From NCBI GenBank assembly GCA_004154925.1, contig QJNS01000111.1, positions 1-64,000 on the forward strand: DNA of 64,000 bases, in the 5' to 3' direction. The notes beneath the pieces were generated by a model. That model had not been told where the DNA came from, did no database searches, and worked only from the letters and a program-made list of their open reading frames with translations. Within the stretch, counting starts at the first letter, position 1, and the number at the start of each line of letters is the position of its first letter. Shown here one piece after another: positions 50,341-61,995 of the stretch. Source of the DNA: Monosporascus cannonballus. Lineage: Eukaryota; Ascomycota; Sordariomycetes; Xylariales. Position numbers and translations under genes: made by a program.

Positions 50341-52170
50341 GTAATAGTGGATTGCGGAGCTTTAGGCGGAAATTACATTGTACCGGATATAATTAATGAA
50401 CTTAAATTATTATGGAAATATAAGTTAAAACCTTATATAACGACGATTACCGAAAATTAGGAATTTGCTTACGATAATTAAAAAAATTATATGCGAAATT
50501 AATTATTTCGAAAATTTTATTTAAAAATAATATTAAATAATTAATTTCGATATCGTTTTATTCGGGAATTACGATATGATCTTAGGATTATTATGGATAC
50601 GTTAATGCGGAATTTTAATTAATGGCGGGATTAGCCAAGTAAAGTTGATTTTATACCTTATAAGCAAATAAAAAAAATCAAGATCTTAATATTTGATCGA
50701 TAATAAAGATAAATGCAGGCATAAGAATACGATAAAAACTTTATTACTTAAAGGGATAAAATATAAGAAAAAATAGGTATTAAAGAAAAATATAACGTAT
50801 TATTATTATAATTAAAGCGAAATTAAAATAATTAAATAACGATTTAAAATAATAACAATACTAGCCCAAAAAGTTAAAAAATTTAATTAATATATTACCA
50901 TAATATTATAAATGTAAGTAGTTTTACAGAAAAAATTGATACGAAATTATTAAAATATCATAAATAAAATTATTTTATAATCCTTAAAAAAAGATCTTTA
51001 ACGAAGTTTTATCTTATCTATAACCTTAACAAAAATAAGTTACGTATTTTTTAAAAAATACCTGGAAAATCGGTTACAAAAAAATAAATTCGATTTTCGA
51101 CATTATTAGCAGGATATTTTATGGTTTTCGTACTTACAAAAATCAAAAATTACGACTTATAGTTAATTATCGATAACTGAATAACGTTATTATTAACGAT
51201 CGAATATTATTACGCCTAATTACGGAATTACATAATTTATAATATTCGATTTTAAAAATGGATATAACTTAATCAAAATTTTAAAAAAACGAATGAAAAA
51301 CAGCTTTCAAAACGAAATACGGATTATTTAAGTATTTAATTACGCTAATAAGATTTACGAACGTACTAACAACCTTCTAACGGATAATAAATTATGTGTT
51401 ATAAAAATATCTCGATATTTTCGTTATATGTTATTTTAACGATATTTTTATCTTTTTCGAAACAGAAAAAGTATACGTAGAATACGTTCATAAAACTTTT
51501 CAAGTTTTATAAAACGTAAAGGTATTTGTTAATATAAAAAAGAATTAATTCCATAAACAGGAAATGGAATATCTGGGATATATTATTACCTTAGGATATA
51601 TTAAAATAAACCCCAAGAAAATCGCTGTAATTATAAAATAATAAACGCTAACGATTATTAAAGAGATATAGGTATTTTTTGGATTCGTTAATTATTAAAA
51701 GAAGTTTATTCGAAAGTTTAGCAAAATAATTATATCTTTAACGAACCTTACGAAAAAAGAAAAAAACTTCAAATAAACGCCAGATACGGAAAAAGTATTA
51801 TAGGATATTAAGGATACGATTATTAACAAACTAATATTAATTATATACGATCTAAACCGCCCTATTAAATTAAAAACCGATATTTCGGATTATATATTAA
51901 GCGTAATAATCTGATAACGAAATAATTAGGGCAAATTATAGCTTATTACATTTTTTCCGTATAAATTAAAAAAAACCGAACTTAATTACGGCATTCTAAA
52001 TAAGGAATTTATGGCTATTATTATAGCATTTTGGGAATTCAAGCATTTTTTAAAGGGAAACTTGTACCAGATCAAAATTTATACGGATTATCAAAATTTT
52101 ACCCGATTTATTACGATTAAGGAATTTATAGGACGATAACTTCGTTATATAAAGGAATTAACGAATTTCG
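50341..52170 (+). pseudogene. G5 protease, reverse transcriptase and RNase H
   Basis: Starts with VIVDCGALGGNYIVPDIIN (50,341 on), a retropepsin-like active-site segment with Cys where Ser or Thr is usual. Then FDIVLFGNYDMILGLLWIR at about 50,535-50,600, the RT palm, and the catalytic segment LDIFVICYFNDIFIF at 51,413-51,460, where the YLDD box has become YFND by a G-to-A change. RNase H follows at about 51,870-52,170 (KLKTDISDYILSV, ELNYGILNKEFMAI, YTDYQNF). Protease is out of frame with gag here because of the deletion. Stops and shifts interrupt every domain; G7 is the closest other copy. Confidence 0.85.
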
Positions 52171-52379
52171 ATATCGTTATTATTTATAGAAAAAGCTTAA
52201 AAATAGCAGGGCAAATACCTTAAATAGGCGATTAAATTTTGAAAAAAAAATTGGTTAAAATTAGTTATATAATTTTGTATATTATTATAAAAAGATATTT
52301 ACGCTTATAACAGATTGCGACAATTCGGGTAGAACTTTTAAATATATACCAGAAAATCCAGCAATATAACGATAATTTT

Positions 52380-53600
52380 CCAGAAAAGTAAAAAATAAAA
52401 ATACAAATTCTAAAAAATTACCAGAAAAATTTAATACGAAAAATATATGAATATTAGTTATACGGATATCCAGAAATCTACAAAACCCTAAAACGGTTTC
52501 AACGTATATATTCCTTTCTTAAAATAAAATTGACGGTATAAAAAAATATATAATAATGCAATATTTGCGCCAAAACAAAGGCTCGACGATATAAGCCATA
52601 CGGAAAATTACAGCTATTACCAGTCGTAAAACGACCATAATATTTTTTTATATTTGACTTTAGTACCAAGCTTTTTATGTTAAGAAATTTAATTACGGCA
52701 ATACATTATGATAATATTTTCGTAATCGGTAACCGATTTACGAATTTTTTTTATTTTTTACCATATTACGAAAATATAAACGCCGAACAGATAGCATATA
52801 TTTTCTTTAAATATATTTTCAACATATATGGATTATTAATTAAAAAATTTTCAAATAAAGGATTAACATTTATATCTAAATTTTCACAAAGCCTAATAGC
52901 ATAAATCGGCTTAAATCATAAGTTATGTAATGTATTTAAACCTTAAACAGATAAATAAATAAAACGAATAAACCAACCCTTGGAAACTTACTTATAATAT
53001 TATATTAATTATGAACAAAATAACTGGATTAAGAAATCACCAATTACATAATTAACTTATTAGCTATTACGAAAATATCAAAATAATACCAGTAAATACA
53101 AACTTTAATTTAATACCAGAAATTTATAGAAAAACACGCGATAACGGTTCAATTGATATTAAAATAATCCGCATATTAAAATAATTACGATAGCTATACC
53201 GAGAAATAAAGATAAAATTGGAATTTATACGGAATCAAATAAGTAAATATTATAACCAAAAAAGGTTGAAGAGATTAACTTTCGAAAAAGGGAAAATGGT
53301 TTTTTTCGCTACAAAAATTTTTTAAATAAAACAATTTAATAAAATTTTCAATTTCAAATATATTGGTCCATATAAAATCATTAAGAATATCTTAGAAAAC
53401 AATTAGTAATTAAAATTTTTACCAAAAGTTAAACTTTATCCAATTTTTTACGTTTCCTTATTCGAATTAGCAACAAATATAATTAAGGTATATACGGTAC
53501 AAAACGATATGGAAATAAAAGATGAATAAGCATACGATATGGAAAAAATACTCGGACTCCGAAAATACCTAGGAATCCGCCAAAAACCTTATTGGCGCCC
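52380..53600 (+). pseudogene. G5 integrase and chromodomain-like end
   Basis: The zinc-binding part (CNICAKTKARRYKPYGKLQ) lies at about 52,557-52,615. The core follows in one open stretch at 52,677-52,904: NIFVIGNRFTNFFYFLPYYE, in which the first DDE Asp (usually VDR) reads Asn, then a segment ending KGLTFISKFSQSLIA, where the second Asp is lost. A decayed TDGQTER-like segment (TDK*IKRINQ) comes at about 52,945-52,980. Near 53,520-53,580 DE*AYDMEKILGLRKYLG resembles the start of a chromodomain (VEKIL), which in gypsy elements steers integration to heterochromatin. Not functional. Confidence 0.8.
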
Positions 53601-53699
53601 AGCATTTGTTAAAAAAAACTTTTATCAGTAACGCCGATATTAACAAGGTTAAAAATCCCCCAATCGATAAACGACCAATCGATGAAGTCAAAGTTAAAC

Positions 53700-54200
53700 T
53701 AATCAAAAGAAATTACGGCCTTTGCCGTTATGGCCTGGACGGCCTCCAATTCGGCTTGTTTTTTTTAACGTTTTAACTTATCCAATTCCTTTAGGGACCG
53801 AAACCTACGAAATAACATACGTGCTATACGGTCGGCCCATAATTTCTTTTATTTTCGAAAACTGCTAACATTGGCCTGTACTTATTTCCCTTTTTCCTTA
53901 GCTTTTTTAAATTCCGTTTTAACCTTAAAATAATTAAAAACGAACTTTTTAAGTTAAGAAGTAAAAAGGCCGTTAACGTTACAAAGGCCTTGGTTCCGTA
54001 TTATGCATTTTTTCGCACCGGAAGAAATCCGATGAAAAAATACGATAAAATAATAATCCGCAATGCGCATAATAAAAAAAATATAGGTATATCCACAGTT
54101 GGGAGAGTGATTAACTTAAGCAAGTTATTTCATTTTTTCGTTTTTCGGTTAATCGGTTTTTCAATATAATTTGGCATAATGGCAAAAGGAGGACTTAAAG
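53700..54200 (-). pseudogene. Antisense ORF relic of G5
   Basis: The region between pol and the 3' LTR corresponds in place to the antisense Cys-patterned ORF of G1. It is GC-richer than the neighbouring pol (ATGGCCTGGACGGCCTCCAA), and the minus strand gives broken pieces such as RIGGRPGHNGKGRN and RCEKMHNTEPRPL. Direct sequence similarity to the G1 ORF is weak, so homology is inferred from position and orientation. Confidence 0.35.
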
Positions 54201-54245
54201 AAGAAAAAAATTCTTTGGAGCGAAAATTATAAAGAAGAAAGATCG

Positions 54246-54584
54246 TATTATAACTTAATAAGTTACGGCCTCGGGAAACGGTCGTAACAAAAAAATAACT
54301 AAACTATATAAGTCGAATTACGTAATAGCTCGACAGAATCGATAATAAAGCCCATAAAGCCAGGTTCGACAGGATCCAAAAAATCAAAATATATATGCTT
54401 ATTATTTCCATAGTTTAAATAGCACCAGCTTGCAATAACAATTCGTTACCCAAGGCACCCTTAGTATTACAAGACGTGATACGATTACTGTATTTATTGC
54501 CCAGATTCCCACGATACTTCTGCCAACATAAACCCGTACGACTAAGGTTTAATTAATAGTTGGTTAAACCCCCTAGCCGTCACA
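54246..54584 (+). repeat. 3' LTR of G5
   Basis: 339 bp ending CCCCTAGCCGTCACA. The U3 half is more transition-damaged than in the 5' LTR (AACTAAACTATATAAGTCGA versus GACTAAGCCATGTGGGTCGA), but the R-U5 half is better preserved than in the 5' LTR. A purine-rich run, AAAGAAGAAAGATCG, precedes it and is a plausible polypurine tract. Confidence 0.9.
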
Positions 54585-54589
54585 TTGCG
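54585..54589. repeat. Target-site duplicate of G5, right (TTGCG)
   Basis: Exact repeat of 49,489-49,493 directly after the CACA end of the 3' LTR. Confidence 0.92.
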
Positions 54590-55525
54590 TGTAGTTAGTT
54601 AGTTACTGAAACGTTGATTAATAACTTAAGCGTTTTTTCATATAAATTTTGTTTAAAAAACGAAACTTGTTTCGCAGATTTTTGTTTTTTAAGTCAATTT
54701 TATTTTATAAAATTGTATTATTATTTCATATTTACCGTTAATTTACATATTCGTATGTATTATATTTCTTCGCGGTTTTTTGGACTAAATGTTAATTATT
54801 TATATTATTGAAATTTTTGAAATTTTTCAATATTTTTCAATATTTGCTTATATCCTCTATTTTGAGTTTTTACAGTCGAACTGTTTCCGTTTTGTAACTT
54901 AGTTATAAGTTCTTTAAAAAGCTTTTTAGAAGGGAAATAATCATAACGTTATTATATGTTTGAAACATATTTTTAATACTTTTTAAAATAGCGGTTCGTG
55001 AACTATAACCTTAAGATGCTTTTATTTTTCAAAAGTTCTTTATATATTGCTAAAACTTTCAATAATTTATTGTTACACATATGAAACCTATTTTCCGCAA
55101 TTTTGTAAACACATAAAAAATAAATTATAAAGTTTAAAATCTTTTGCTTTATATATAGCACCTTTTATTTTATAAGTGTGCTTATATAACTTTGCTTAAC
55201 TTTATATCTATATATTTCTTTTACCAAAGTGAGTTACTTTATAGAGATATGTTTAAGGTTGACCCCTTTTAATATATTTTCTTATTTAAAATTTACAATT
55301 TTTATTAAAAAACCATTTAAAAACCTTTCGCAAAACTCAAAGTTTTCATTATAAATACTTATAGTCTTGGTTTTTGGTAATCAATAATTAATTCCCTAGT
55401 TGTAGATTGTAAATGTTTAATAAGCTAATAACAATTATATTAATTAAACGCTTTACCAACTTAAGCTGCAAAAGGTAATTAGTGACTAAGAAACTGAAAA
55501 CTGAAAACTACGATTACAACCTCTG

Positions 55526-58098
55526 GTTTCCCCATTACCCTAGAACCCGATAATTAATTTATAATTTTCACGGTAAAAATATATTATAGCTTAGTTGCGC
55601 AAGTCCTTTAATATACAGCGAGCTAATGCGTGGTTATCTTGGACTAAACGTTCATAATTATTAGTATTATAATAAAATAGTGGAAAATAGTATTAAAACT
55701 TTAAAATATGTAACTGATAGGAAATAAATACGAAATTTAAAACACTGATATTTGTAAGTCTTAAATTTAAGAAATATATTAATTCACATAATAAAAATAT
55801 ACTATGAAATATCAAGTATCATGTTTTTATCTAAGGAATAAATTTACTCTACATTAGTAGCAACTAGTAAAATGAAATTTTATAGTTTTTGAACTCAATT
55901 ATTAAAATCATAGTAAAGATATTACCTTATAATTAATTGGTTATAATATGTAAAAGTTTATTGAATCTGTTTATAATAAGGTTTATAAGGATTTTAATAT
56001 TTATTACAAATTCTACCCAACTTTTACCAGAATTGAAAAGCCGAATTTCGTTAACCGTTTTATAAAAAGCAACATCCGTTACTATAGAGAGAGCGTAACA
56101 ATATGACTTTGAAAACATTAAATTTTACGTTATAAATATTAAGAACAAACCTTAAGAAAGTATACAAAATTTTAAGGAAATATAAAAAATTGTGATGATA
56201 TATTCGTTTATTTTCTAAATCTAAAATTATGATAAAAACGTTTTAATCCCTACAATTACGTATATTACTTAATGAAAAACGAAAATGAAAATTTCATACT
56301 TTAAAATATTCTTTAATGGTTCAAAACTAATTAAGGTTAAATATCAAAATTATTTCAATTTTTAAACAATACATTGGATGAAAGAGAAGTAAATGGTTTG
56401 CAAAATAAACGCATATAATTTATATAAATATTAATACCGTTGTTTTTAGGGAAAATAGCCTTTTGTGTATTCTTCTTGTATCATTTTACGTATAAATTAA
56501 TTTTGTTAAAACTTATAAAATTTTTTTAAAAAATTTTACGTTTGTTTTATATCCATATTTCTGAGGAAAGATTTAACTATATTTATTTATGTTCAATTAC
56601 GAGAGTTATTTTAAATGTACGAAATAACTTTTTAATTTTGTTTTATAAAATTAATATTTTCTTTCCAACTTATAGTAGAATATAATCGGTCTTTAATTTG
56701 TTTATTTTCTTTATACATATTTAATTATATCTTATTTTTATTTTTATACAAACCGCTGGGATTTTTTTATAAAATAACCAATAGTAACATTTGGCTTTTT
56801 AGTAAAATTATATTATTATAATAATCATACTTATTAAAGTTTATTTTAAAAACTACACTTATTGCTATAGTAATAATAAGAGTATCCGAAACTATAAATA
56901 TATTTGCGGAAAACTAAATATATTTAAAGAACCCATGCGGATACAAATTTAAAATATGAAATTTTCTTCTACTCGATTTTGTAAATTCCTATACCGAAAA
57001 TTCTTTTTTTACTATTAACCAAAATATATATTACCAAAAACATATGCCTTTTACGCATTTAATATGTGACGTTATGAAAATAGAAATGAATTTTTAAAAA
57101 AACAGTATATAATTATTCTACGGAACCATTTATATGAAATAAACAATGTAATTCGACAATATAAAATAAACCTATTATACAAAATAATTTAAAAATTAAT
57201 TTAATTAAGTTGATTGGCTAATTTTAATTTAACATTTCAAATACAACGAAACTTTCTAATACGTCAAAATATACTAAATAGATATTTAATTAAAAAAACT
57301 TATATATATATATATTTTAAAAAATAACATCAGTTTGTATTTAAGGTATAAAAAATAAAATATGTTTTCACAATATTAATGTAAATTTAAAATATGATAC
57401 TTATTATTTTAAATTTTAAGTTATCAAACTAGTAATTAACATTACGATTGATCAATATATTAGATCTTTTTAATTTTTTGAAAGAATATAATATATACGA
57501 AAAGCAATTTTTGAAATCCGGTGATTTAATTCTATTTTTCGTTAATACCTTATTTATTTCTTATTTTATTCATAATTCATTGCAATTTCAAGCATTTCGG
57601 GTTTTACTTTAATAATCTGTAAATTAATTTTTTAAATTACATATATATTTAAAATTGCAAACCAAAAGCAAAACAAGCTGTAAAATTGTAATCTTTATAG
57701 ATTTTGTACACGTAATTAAATTAAACTTCATCCAACTTTTCAACGTCGTAAAAGCCGTTTTAATCATTAATACAACCACAAACGAAAATTTAACGTAAGT
57801 TATTGAGTTACCAGTAATTATAATAATATTTAAAATATTAAAATTATAAAACGTAAATGTAAATGCTTAGTAAAAATTTTCACAAAATTATAAAGGCATT
57901 AATGATAGTTGTTATAAAAATTAACGGTTTTGTCGTATCTTAAAAAACAAACTTATTACATTAAGATTCATAATAAAACGTATGTTAATTATTAAATTAA
58001 AAAACACCAAAATTTGTTTCTTTATTTATAACCTTGATATCGGTCATAATTTAATTAATCTTTTTACAATATTGTTTTCATATTTAAAATTTAAAAAT
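55526..58098. other. AT-rich stretch, no gene recognised
   Basis: No match to the element families described here. Open stretches up to 61 codons (56,118-55,933, minus strand) are explained by base composition. Long A/T runs and short TA repeats (for example 57,301-57,315) are the only structure seen. Confidence 0.5.
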
Positions 58099-58220
58099 TG
58101 TCACAGTCCTAAGTGGTATCTAGTAGATATATAGGTTAGAACAAGGCGGTTAGGGCTCGACCTAATAACGTTCCACTTTTAGTGGTGTAATAGCTACCCT
58201 CTGGTTCTCATGCCGTAACA
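58099..58220. mobile_element. Solo LTR-like insertion S2
   Basis: A 122-bp GC-richer island with TGTCACAGTCC at one end and GCCGTAACA at the other, flanked by a perfect 5-bp duplicate AAAAT (58,094-58,098 and 58,221-58,225). It has a TATATAGG motif near 58,130 and a small hairpin CCACTTTTAGTGG at 58,172-58,184. No ORF. The ends and duplicate size fit a solo LTR; S1 shares only the TGTCAC start, so they may be different families. No transition damage is evident. Confidence 0.75.
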
Positions 58221-58225
58221 AAAAT

Positions 58226-60859
58226 TAAAATTAAAATTATTAAAATATTTATATAATACAACTATAATGATTTTTTTTAATTTCTTATAAAGTTTTATGA
58301 TATGATATAAAAATGTAGAAATTAAAACTTTAAAATAACAAAAATATTTAGTAATATTTTTAAAATATACAAAACGTAAAACAATAACGGAATATTTTTA
58401 ATAAACAAAATTTAGAGTATAATATTTATCGAAGAGTTTTGTTATTAAGACAAACTTAATATAACTGTTAAATGTATTTATTATCGGTTTTATGTAACGT
58501 TTAAACGTAACTTCAAATAAAAAGTAATTATTACGGTATAAATTATATTAATATTAAGGCAAAGAAATTTTATTTATTAAAAACTTTTAATATAAAACTA
58601 ATCAAATAATAATATATTACAGCTAAAAAATTAAATGGTTAATTAACTCTATGTACACAAATTATATTTACATTACTTTTGGTTATGATTTATAGTATAA
58701 TTAAAATAATCATATTAAAAATAGAAATATAATTAATTCAACTTGGTAAATTTAATATACCTTTTATATATTAAGTTTTCGGCTAATTATAACGTTATAT
58801 TGAAGGAATCAAATAAAATGATTATAATTATGTTTTACGAAAATATGCCAACTTTTATAAAAGCAATTTATAAATCAAACTGTATTTTTATTAGTATCAA
58901 CTGCTATAAATTTGTAAAATTTACTGTATCTAAATCTTATTTATTTTATTTTTATTTTTATTTTTTCAAGTTAAGGCAAAATATATTTGGAAAAATTACG
59001 TTTTTATTAAGAAATACGATACCATAATTAACGTTGTTACTTCGGCCGAAACGCGGAAAATAATTCCGCTTTTAAATTATGTATCTAGATTTACACGATT
59101 ATAAACAATTAAAATTTAATAAAATTCAAAACATAACAATGAAAGTTGTTTTAAGTTATAAAAAACGGTTTTCGTTTAAACGGCCGCCTTATTACATAAA
59201 CAAATTTACAACATATATTAAGCCGGTATAAAAATCGAAAAATGTCAATTTTCGTAAAATTTTAATATAATAAACGAAATAATTTGGGGTATATATTTCA
59301 CGAAAATAATGGGAAAAAGGTACAGAATACCCTATATAAAAAATTAAAAATGCAAGTTTATCATTCGAAATAACCGCGTTAAATAAAATATTAAAAATAT
59401 TTATTATAAATAATATACATTTATATATAAAACCGAGCCGATCTTAACTTAATATTTTGAAACGGTTTTAAATATATGGAAATCATTTATAAAAATTCAT
59501 GTTTGAATATTAAAAAATAGATGTTAACTTCTTCGAAAAATAGCAAAACCTAATTAAATTAATATTTTCAAATATGAAATATTTAAAATTAAAGGTTTTT
59601 CGGAAAACGGCTTAACCCAAAATATCATTTTCGCCAAATCAATTAAATAACAAGGTTTATGTTTTTAATTATTTCGTTCCTTTATTATGGAAATTAGTAA
59701 ACGAAATTTATAAAAAAGTTCTTACACAGTTTCGAGCGTAAAGTAAAACTTTTCTATGCGATATATATTTTGACTTAATTTAATATTCATCTTAAATATT
59801 TAAAACATGTTAATATATAATTATTATAATTATTTTGCAGTTTTTATTTGATTTTTACTTTTTAAAAATGGGGGAAAAAAATTGTTGTTTTATTTAAAGG
59901 TTTCGCAATATTTATTATAATTTTTATAAAGTTTTAAAAATAAAATTATACCCGTTTAGCGTCATATAGACCATAATTTTTCAAATAATAAGCTATTTTA
60001 ATATTATTTATTAAAATAATATCATTATTTTTAATAAGATAATAAAAACTGAAAAAATATATTAAAACCAGTTTGGACATATTGTGAAAACAATATTAAA
60101 TCTCTCCGAAATGTTCGTAAATTATATAATATTTTAATTATTTGTATTTAAGATAAAAGTGTTTAAATTTTTAAAATTATTAAATACAGTGTTTGAATAT
60201 TATAGATATATGCTTTCAAGCATTAAAATCCTAGAAAATGTATAAGAACTAATTTGATTTTTCTGTGGATATTTTTAATATTAACAAAAAATAAAACCGT
60301 TGCCAAAAAAGAAAATAACGATATTAAAAGAAAAATAAAAGGATATTATTTTGATACAAAAATCAATTAACATATAAATTAAATTAAAAAACTTTCGTTG
60401 CAATGTAACGTAAAATATTAGTTACATCAGAAAAATAATGAACGAAAATATATTACTAAATAACTAACTAAAATTTACGTATTTGTTATTCTTTATTAAA
60501 ATAAATAAGTTTCGTATTTATGTTTTCGAAATCATAATTTTTTCTTGTTTAAAATACAACAAGCCATAAATGTACGTAAATTTATATAAATTCGTTATAT
60601 TTTTAAAGCTGTTCATTAAAATTAAAACGGACTATACCGTTATAAAATTTGATATTATATATTTGGTATAAATCGTCGGTAATCTCCTGCTTTAAATTTA
60701 ATGATATATCAGGTCTGTGATTATTTTACTAAATTACGAAGCTTATATAAAAAAAAACCCAAATTTTTATAGTAACATTAATTATCTTTCTCATTTATAT
60801 TTTTATATTCGTTATACTTTAACTAAAGTTAATTCTGTATTTAAAGTTTTTTACCTTTA
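58226..60859. other. AT-rich stretch, no gene recognised
   Basis: Stops are dense, and the longest open stretch (58,743-59,027, plus strand) begins with TTG, is Phe/Ile/Tyr/Lys-rich and has no domain. A slightly GC-richer patch with palindromic TTCGGCCGAA lies at 59,041. Confidence 0.5.
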
Positions 60860-61995
60860 GTCACGGCGTTAAATTTTATAAATAGGAAAAAATCTTTAAA
60901 CATTTAGACTTCCGAATGTACCGCAATTTTTTGTTTATTTAATTAAAACGGAATCGTAGATTTGTTCGTTTTTTAGTTTTATAATATTTTATGCCGTATA
61001 TATTTTATTTATATTTGCTGTTAATTCGAACAAATAAAAGTAAAAAATTGAGTAAATTTTAATTTTTAATGGAAATTTTGATTAATAATTATTTTTTAAG
61101 ATTTTTGTTTAAGATTTTATATGGACCGATATATTTCAAATCGAGCCTTTTATTAGGTCGTTTCGTTTAAATGTTTTTGGTAATATGGAAAATTATTTCC
61201 CCCTTTTTCCAAAATTAATCCTTTGAATTATTTCTAATTATAATATTTATTTATTTAATTACGTACGAAATTGAATTCCATTTTTATTTTTTTGATGTAA
61301 TTATCGTAATTATTCCGACGTAAGGATTATTTTGATATTCATTGGACCGTTATTGCGTATTTTTTTTGTGAACTTTTGGAATAAAACCAAAATTTGTATT
61401 TGTTAATATTATTTTGGTATTTCCGTAATAACTGGCTGGTATTATAAATTAATTATGCAATCAATAATATTTTAATCTAATTATTTTATTTATAATTATT
61501 ATATAAATAAAAAATAAATTTTTAAGGTTTAATTTATTTATCTTATTTATTTGTCCGTTTAATATCTAAATATGCTGAATAAATTGTGATTTAGGTTGAT
61601 TTATGTTATAAGGCCTCATTAAAACTTAAATGCAAATATTAATCTTTTGTCCGAAATAATTTTTATAGGTAATCCGTATATGTTGAAAATATGTTTAAAA
61701 AAATATATTATTTGTTTGGCGTTTGTATTTTTATAACATAGTAGAAACTAGGAAAATTTCGTAAATCGGTCGACGATTAGGAAAATACTGTTATAAGATA
61801 TTCTTATAACTTGAATTTTTAATACAGGAAATTTGATAATAAAATCGAATATAACTTAATATCATAATTATTTTACGATTAGTAATAACTGTAATTCTTT
61901 GTATGGCTTATGTCGTCGAGATTTCGTTCTGGCGTAAATATTGTATTGCCGTATGATTTTTTATATCGTTAATTTTATTTTAAAAAAGGAATATG
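60860..61995 (-). pseudogene. Gypsy fragment G6, integrase/3' part
   Basis: Aligns with G1 29,090-30,240 in the same orientation, for example TATTAGGTCGTTTCGTTTAA at 61,150 versus TATTAGGTCGTTTTATTTAA at 29,426, and AATTATTTCCCCC in both. Pol would read on the minus strand (chromodomain end and integrase). No LTR was found to its left. Homology stops near 61,995, where G7 begins in the opposite orientation. Confidence 0.7.

Larger units (their letters stand above)
49494..54584 (+). mobile_element. Ty3/gypsy-type LTR retrotransposon G5 with gag deletion
   Basis: Direct LTRs 49,494-49,828 and 54,246-54,584, perfect TTGCG duplication, TG..CA ends. Pol reads on the plus strand. Total 5,091 bp, about 2 kb shorter than its relative G1; the missing part lies between the N-terminal gag and the protease (junction near 50,340). 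It is less decayed than G2 or G3: several open stretches of 60-75 codons still carry recognisable domain sequence. It is inserted in E3. Confidence 0.93.
49401..55525. mobile_element. Inverted-repeat element E3, split by G5
   Basis: The left arm (49,401-49,493) starts CTAGGGTTGATATTGCAGTC and the right arm (54,585-55,525) ends CGATTACAACCTCTG, an inverted partner allowing for transitions. Removing G5 and one TTGCG leaves about 1.03 kb. The left end up to the G5 target continues after G5 as TGTAGTTAGTTAGTTACTG, as in E1. No transposase frame survives. The 8-bp flanks (AGTGGAAT and GTTTCCCC) do not match, so the assignment of the right end is tentative. Confidence 0.55.

Noticed and set aside
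58743..59027. 94-codon plus-strand ORF, the longest in the window
   Set aside because: Begins with TTG, composition is that of AT-rich noise, no domain or repeat support.
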